This document shows, in pieces, positions 42,633 to 46,733 of a DNA stretch of 46,733 bases (position 1 is its first letter; each line of letters starts with the position of its first letter). A program made the position numbers and the translations under genes. This DNA comes from an uncultured Prevotellaceae bacterium (lineage in GTDB: Bacteria > Bacteroidota > Bacteroidia > Bacteroidales > Bacteroidaceae). The stretch spans positions 1-46,733 of the forward strand of contig CACZDV010000023.1 of assembly GCA_902780025.1 (NCBI GenBank), given 5' to 3'. The notes under the pieces are model-generated. The model was not told where the DNA came from. It saw only the letters and a program-made list of their open reading frames with translations, and did no database searches.

Positions 42633-43339
42633 TGAATTTCCAGGAAGGCGCGTTCATCTACATCAACAAGCCCTACGGCATGTCGTCGTTCGGGGCCTTG
42701 GCTCACATCCGCTTCCTCATCTCGAAGAAGATGCACGTCAAGCGGGTGAAGACGGGTCATGCCGGCACCCTCGACCCGCTGGCAACGGGTGTGCTCATCC
42801 TCTGCACAGGCAAGGCGACGAAGCAGATAGAGACCCTGCAGCTGCACGACAAGGAGTATACGGCCACCCTGCAGTTGGGCGCAACCACTCCTTCGTTCGA
42901 CCGTGAGCATACCGTTGACATGACCTATCCCACGCGTCACATCACCCGCGAACTCATTCTCCGCGTGTTGGAGCAGTTCAAGGGCGACATCATGCAGCGT
43001 CCACCCCTCTTCTCGGCGGTCATGGTCGATGGCCACCGTGCCTACAAGCTGGCCCGCAAGGGAGCCGACGTCGAACTGACCGCCAAGCCAGTACGCATCG
43101 ACGAGCTGGAGTTGACCGACTTCGACCCCGTCAAGATGCAGATGAGCATCCGCGTCGTCTGCGGCAAGGGCACCTACATCCGTTCGCTGGCCCGCGACAT
43201 CGGTTACGCCCTTGGCAGCGGAGCCTTCCTCACCGCCCTCTGCCGCACCCGTCTGGGCGACGTCCGCATTGAGGATTGCCAGACCTTCGACTCGTTCCCC
43301 GCATGGCTGGACAGTCAGGAGATAGAAATGGCAAAATAA
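42632..43339 (+). CDS. truB: tRNA pseudouridine-55 synthase
   Basis: The 235-residue product starts at the ATG at 42632, which overlaps the uppP stop; an upstream GTG would run 120 nt into uppP and is rejected. The catalytic motif GHAGTLDPLATGVL places the nucleophile at Asp48. INKPYGMSSF at the start and CGKGTYIRSLARDIG near residue 182 are also typical. It modifies U55 in the T-loop of tRNAs. Confidence 0.95.
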   Translation: MNFQEGAFIYINKPYGMSSFGALAHIRFLISKKMHVKRVKTGHAGTLDPLATGVLILCTGKATKQIETLQLHDKEYTATLQLGATTPSFDREHTVDMTYPTRHITRELILRVLEQFKGDIMQRPPLFSAVMVDGHRAYKLARKGADVELTAKPVRIDELELTDFDPVKMQMSIRVVCGKGTYIRSLARDIGYALGSGAFLTALCRTRLGDVRIEDCQTFDSFPAWLDSQEIEMAK

Positions 43340-43373
43340 CATCATACAGAAATAATGTAATAACGAAATACAG

Positions 43374-44516
43374 ATGAAACTCTCACAATTCAGATTCAAG
43401 CTTCCCGACGAGTTGGTGGCACTCTATCCGCCCCACCGTGAGTTCAAGACCGAAGACGGCAACATCGAGCGCGTGTTCAACCGCGACCAGTCGCGACTGA
43501 TGGTCATTCACCGCAAGCGTCAGGTCATTGATATATTCAAGAAAGACCCCGATGGCAACGACACCGACCAGTTCCTGACCTTCCGTGACCTGGTGGACTA
43601 TTTCGACGAGGGCGACACCTTTGTCTTCAACGACACGAAAGTGTTTCCCGCCCGCCTCTTTGGCACGAAGGAAAAGACCGACGCTCAGATCGAGGTGTTC
43701 CTGTTGCGTGAGCTGAATGAAGAGCTGCGCCTTTGGGATGTGCTCGTCGAGCCCGCCCGCAAGATTCGCATCGGCAACAAGCTGTTCTTCGAGGAGGACG
43801 GTCCGATGGTGGCTGAGGTCATCGACAATACGACCAGTCGCGGCCGCACCCTGCGATTCCTCTACGACTGCGAGCACGAGGAGTTCAAGCGCGAACTCTT
43901 CAGCCTGGGTTCTGCCCCGCTGCCTCACTATATCATCGACCGTCGCGAGGTGGAGCCTGAGGATATGGAGAACTTCCAGACCATCTTTGCCAAGAACGAG
44001 GGAGCCGTGACCGCCCCTGCCACCGGACTGCACTTCAGCCGCCAGCTGATGAAGATGATGGAGATTCGCGGTTTCAACTTCGCTTATCTCACCGTCCATT
44101 GCGGACTGGGCTGCTTTGAATCTATCGAGGTGGAAGACCTGACGAAGCACAAGATGAGTTCTGAGCAGATGATTATCGACGAGGAGTGCTGCCGTCGCGT
44201 CAACGAAGCCAAGCAGGCTGGTCATCGTGTCTGTACCGTTGGTGTCAGCACCACGAGGGCTGCCGAGAGTTCGGTGGGTACCGACGGCATGCTGAAGCCT
44301 TTCGACGGTTGGACCAACAAGTTCATCTTCCCGCCCTATGACTTCGGACTGGCCAATGCCATGATTGCCAACTTCTACCATCCTGAGTCCACCATGATGA
44401 TGCTGACGGCGGCCTTCGGTGGCTACGACATTGTCTACGAGGGTTACCTGCAGGCTGTGAAGTACGGCTATCAGTTCGGTTGCTTTGGCGACGCTATGCT
44501 GATACTCGATGACTAA
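43374..44516 (+). CDS. queA: tRNA S-adenosylmethionine ribosyltransferase-isomerase
   Basis: This 380-residue enzyme transfers ribose from SAM to 7-aminomethyl-7-deazaguanine in tRNA during queuosine synthesis. Family motifs are [14 protein letters not shown] near residue 84, [12 protein letters not shown] near 215 and the C-terminal [13 protein letters not shown]. The protein is a little longer than many QueA proteins. It lies 34 nt after truB and before a repeat array leading to folK. Confidence 0.94.
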   Translation: MKLSQFRFKLPDELVALYPPHREFKTEDGNIERVFNRDQSRLMVIHRKRQVIDIFKKDPDGNDTDQFLTFRDLVDYFDEGDTFVFNDTKVFPARLFGTKEKTDAQIEVFLLRELNEELRLWDVLVEPARKIRIGNKLFFEEDGPMVAEVIDNTTSRGRTLRFLYDCEHEEFKRELFSLGSAPLPHYIIDRREVEPEDMENFQTIFAKNEGAVTAPATGLHFSRQLMKMMEIRGFNFAYLTVHCGLGCFESIEVEDLTKHKMSSEQMIIDEECCRRVNEAKQAGHRVCTVGVSTTRAAESSVGTDGMLKPFDGWTNKFIFPPYDFGLANAMIANFYHPESTMMMLTAAFGGYDIVYEGYLQAVKYGYQFGCFGDAMLILDD

Positions 44517-44585
44517 GCGCTTCGCTAGTGAGAAGTGAAAAGTGAGAAGTGAAAAGTGAAAAGTGAGAAGTGAAAAGTGGAGAGT
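44517..44585. repeat. GTGAAAAG array with CGCTTCGCTAGTGA core (copy B), containing the folK start
   Basis: GCGCTTCGCTAGTGA (44517-44531) follows the queA stop and runs into nine or so AGTGARAAG units to about 44585. The GTG at 44577 in the last unit is the folK start codon. Confidence 0.85.
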
Positions 44586-45020
44586 CATCAAGTATATCTC
44601 GGTCTGGGCTCGAACCTGGGTGACAGGCGGCAGAACCTGAACAGGGCCATCCGGCTGATAGGCGAAAGGGTGGGGACGGTGCTCCGCCAGTCGTCGTTCA
44701 TCGAGACCGAGCCGTGGGGCTTCGAGTCGGAACACACGTTCCTCAATGCCGTCATCCTGTGCGAAACGGACAAGACACCCCGCGAGGTGCTTCAGCTCAC
44801 TCAGCAGATAGAGCGCGACATGGGGCGTAGGAAGAAAACCCTCTCCTCTCTCCTCATTCCTCTCTTCGCTTATAAAAGGTACTCGGACCGCCCCATCGAC
44901 ATTGATATATTGATGTATGACGACCTGACCGTCGACGAGCCCGACCTGAAGATTCCCCATCCGCTGATGCACGAACGCGACTTTGTGATGATACCGCTAA
45001 AAGAAATAACTGATAACTAA
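44577..45020 (+). CDS. folK: 2-amino-4-hydroxy-6-hydroxymethyldihydropteridine diphosphokinase
   Basis: This 147-residue enzyme makes the pyrophosphorylated pterin for folate synthesis. The HPPK motifs are VYLGLGSNLGDR near residue 6, ETEPWGFESEHTFLN near 40, and DRPIDIDILMYDD near 103. PHPLMHERDFVMIPL lies near the C-terminus. The start is GTG 44577; a TGA lies in frame at 44571, so no earlier start is possible. The start codon thus comes from the repeat array. Confidence 0.93.
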   Translation: MESHQVYLGLGSNLGDRRQNLNRAIRLIGERVGTVLRQSSFIETEPWGFESEHTFLNAVILCETDKTPREVLQLTQQIERDMGRRKKTLSSLLIPLFAYKRYSDRPIDIDILMYDDLTVDEPDLKIPHPLMHERDFVMIPLKEITDN

Positions 45021-45032
45021 AAGCAAAAACAA

Positions 45033-46499
45033 ATGAAGAAAACTATCCTGACTATGACATTGGCACTACTGACCCTTGGTGCAGTTGCCGAAAACAAGTA
45101 CAAACAGTACACCCTGGGGCTGCCTTTCCAGATGCCAGAGCTTCAGGCACCCACGATTCCTGGTGCCAAGGTCAACCTCAAGGACTTCGGTGCCGTTCCT
45201 ACGGGCGATGTCCTCTGTACCAGCGCCTTTGAGAAGGCCATCGACCTGCTCTACAAGATGGGTGGCGGCCACCTCGTCGTGCCTCGCGGCATCTGGCTCA
45301 CGGGCCCCATCGTGCTGAAGTCCAATATCGACCTGCACCTGGAGGCAGGAGCCGTCATCCAGTTTGCTGCCGACGAGAGCCTCTATCCCATTGTCAGCAC
45401 CTCGTTCGAGGGGCTCGACACCCGCCGTTGCCAGTCGCCGCTGAGTGCCAACGGTGCCACCAACATCTCCATTACCGGGCAGGGCGTCATCGATGGCAAT
45501 GGCCAGTACTGGCGACCCGTCAAGCGCTCCAAGGTGACCGATTCACAATGGAAGGAAGTACTGTCGCGCCCGGGCGGCCGTGAGATGAAGAAAGATTACT
45601 GGGTGCCCACCGAGAGCTACGAGAAAGGCGAGGACGGCGCCAACATGAATATCCCCAAGGCGCAGACCGACGAGGAATGGCAGCAGGTGAAGCGTTTCCT
45701 GCGTCCCGTTATGGTGAGCCTGGTCAAGTGCAAGAACGTGCTTCTGGAGGGCGTCATCTTCCAGAACTCACCCGCCTGGAACATCCATCCGCTGATGTGC
45801 GAGAATATTATTATAGATAATGTACTCGCGCGTAACCCCTCCTTCGCCCAGAATGGCGATGCCCTCGATCTGGAGTCGTGTACCAACGCCCTTATCGTCA
45901 ATTCCAAGTTCGATGCCGGCGACGACGGTATCTGCCTTAAGAGCGGCAAGGACGCCGACGGTCGTCGCCGTGGCGTTCCCTGTGCCAATGTCGTCGTCGA
46001 CGGCTGCACCGTCTTCGCCGGACATGGCGGCTTCGTCGTAGGCTCAGAGATGAGTGGCGGCGTACGCAACATCATGGTGCGCAACTGCCAGTTCCTCGGA
46101 ACCGACGTTGGCCTGCGCTTCAAGTCTACTCGCGGTCGCGGTGGCCTGGTCGAGAATATCTATGTCGACGGTGTGTCCATGACCGACATCAAGACCTACG
46201 CCCTCACCTTCAACATGTATTATGGCGGCAAGTCCGTGGCCGAGGTGCTGGCCGAGGGTGGCGAGCAGAAGGTGGATGTCAAGCCCGTCACCGAGGAAAC
46301 CCCCATCTTCCGCAACATCGACATCCGCAACGTCATCTGCCACAATGCCGGCTATGCGATGGAGTTCAACGGACTGCCCGAGATGCCTATCGACCGCATC
46401 ACCCTTCACAACATCGACATCAGCGCCAAGAACGACGCCACCTTCCAGTACTGTAAGGACATCACGAAGCAGAACGTCAATATCAAGATTATCAAGTAG
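45033..46499 (+). CDS. GH28 family glycosidase (polygalacturonase-like)
   Basis: This 488-residue protein has a signal peptide (MKKTILTMTLALLTLGAVA) and a right-handed beta-helix. The GH28 active-site motifs are NGDALD near residue 273, DDGICLKSG near 296, GHGGFVVGSEMSGG near 329 and RFKSTRGRGG near 361. It would cleave galacturonic acid or related linkages in pectin in the periplasm or outside the cell. It starts only 12 nt after folK, an unexpected operon partner, and is followed by a strong hairpin. No SusC/SusD pair is visible, so it is not in a standard PUL within the window. Confidence 0.92.
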   Translation: MKKTILTMTLALLTLGAVAENKYKQYTLGLPFQMPELQAPTIPGAKVNLKDFGAVPTGDVLCTSAFEKAIDLLYKMGGGHLVVPRGIWLTGPIVLKSNIDLHLEAGAVIQFAADESLYPIVSTSFEGLDTRRCQSPLSANGATNISITGQGVIDGNGQYWRPVKRSKVTDSQWKEVLSRPGGREMKKDYWVPTESYEKGEDGANMNIPKAQTDEEWQQVKRFLRPVMVSLVKCKNVLLEGVIFQNSPAWNIHPLMCENIIIDNVLARNPSFAQNGDALDLESCTNALIVNSKFDAGDDGICLKSGKDADGRRRGVPCANVVVDGCTVFAGHGGFVVGSEMSGGVRNIMVRNCQFLGTDVGLRFKSTRGRGGLVENIYVDGVSMTDIKTYALTFNMYYGGKSVAEVLAEGGEQKVDVKPVTEETPIFRNIDIRNVICHNAGYAMEFNGLPEMPIDRITLHNIDISAKNDATFQYCKDITKQNVNIKIIK

Positions 46500-46529
46500 C
46501 CGATAGCAAGATATTATATTCGCTGACAA

Positions 46530-46566
46530 AAACTGCCGCTCCCTTATCACAAAGGAGCGGCAGTTT
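46530..46566. terminator. Bidirectional 13-bp stem terminator
   Basis: AAACTGCCGCTCC (46530-46542) pairs perfectly with GGAGCGGCAGTTT (46554-46566). The T-run is better on the minus strand (TTTTTG), so it may end both the GH28 transcript and the minus-strand gene entering from the right. Confidence 0.85.
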
Positions 46567-46579
46567 CTCTTCATGTTGT

Positions 46580-46671
46580 TAGTAGTTAGTGGTTAGAGGT
46601 TAGTGTTTCACCACTCACTCTTCACTTTTCACTCTTCACTTCTTCACTAGCGAAGCGCAAAGCGCGAGCGC
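46580..46671. repeat. TTAGTGG-type and GTGAAAAG arrays with inverted core (copy C)
   Basis: A GTTAGTAGTTAGTGGTTAGAG run (about 46578-46604) precedes TCACTCTTCACTTTTCAC units (46611-46646), and then TCACTAGCGAAGCGC (46644-46658), the reverse complement of the core in copies A and B. The GC-rich palindromic AGCGCGAGCGCT (46661-46672) follows. Confidence 0.75.
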
Positions 46672-46733
46672 TTAGGGCTCCGGCTCCGGATCGGGCTCCG
46701 CCTGCTGAATGTTGTACGTGCTCAGCGGCGTAC
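46672..46733 (-). CDS. 3' end of an unidentified gene (partial)
   Basis: On the minus strand the last 19 codons read TPLSTYNIQQAEPDPEPEP followed by TAA, and then the window ends. The acidic Pro-Glu tail and codon use look like coding sequence, but no family can be assigned. It is the only reading of these 62 bases that ends in a plausible protein tail. Confidence 0.5.
   Translation of the reverse strand, partial: TPLSTYNIQQAEPDPEPEP

Noticed and set aside
43383-44972. 529-codon open frame on the minus strand
   Set aside because: It is antisense to queA and folK and contains translated GTGAAAAG repeats (HFSLLTFHFSLL), so it is not a gene.

Overview
The window looks like a chromosomal segment from a Prevotella-like member of the Bacteroidales. 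Four things point there. The short primary sigma factor without region 1.1 at 29662-30525 starts like the Bacteroides fragilis housekeeping factor. Many genes are preceded by Bacteroidetes promoters, with -7 TAnnTTTG and a -33 TTTG about 20 nt upstream. Family content is Bacteroidetes-type (two DUF3943, two DUF4421, DUF3098, HSDR_N_2, a short NIF3). A secreted phosphatase ends in the Prevotella-style tail with the YYDLQGRRV motif. Nearly all genes are intact and closely packed, and I saw no rRNA, tRNA, insertion sequence or CRISPR array.

Layout. Positions 34-1257 hold a VapE-like P-loop ATPase, the only mobile-element-like gene. From 8345 down to 1382 the minus strand carries pfkA, a DUF3943 protein, a DUF4421 protein, a secreted LRR/tyrosine phosphatase and an overlapping 58-residue peptide gene. 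From 15324 down to 8412 there is an AraC regulator, TolC, HlyD, two ABC-2 permeases and a lipoprotein hydrolase: an efflux operon without an ATPase. From 18925 down to 15485 a fused SpoIIE phosphatase/anti-sigma kinase, a STAS protein and an alginate-export-type porin form a partner-switching operon. On the plus strand (19170-27507) come an M3 peptidase, dCMP deaminase, a C-terminal processing protease and then four genes matching, in order and family, the Bacteroides vulgatus L-galactose to D-tagaturonate pathway.

From 32139 down to 27504 lie htrA and then rpoD. rpoD is followed, with overlapping or tight junctions, by a small secreted protein, an HPr-kinase-like protein, an S26-like peptidase and a PqqD-like protein. 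The last three resemble parts of peptide-modification loci but have no visible precursor, and they are the best candidate here for an uncharacterised system. From 32607 onward come nif3 and a zinc-ribbon protein, an isolated HsdR-N domain protein, a second DUF4421 protein, holA, an AT-rich gap with palindromes before an HTH regulator, a second DUF3943 protein, a radical SAM protein, and the conserved envelope/translation operon ftsX-DUF3098-uppP-truB-queA-folK, ending in a GH28 glycosidase. The 3' end of another minus-strand gene is cut by the window edge.

A recurring non-coding theme is a family of GTGAAAAGTGA-type arrays between genes. In at least two places they supply the only available start codon (GTG) of the downstream gene, and in one they supply the last codons and stop of the upstream gene. 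Three arrays are attached to a shared core, CGCTTCGCTAGTGA. All functional calls rest on reading motifs and gene order; no database search was run.
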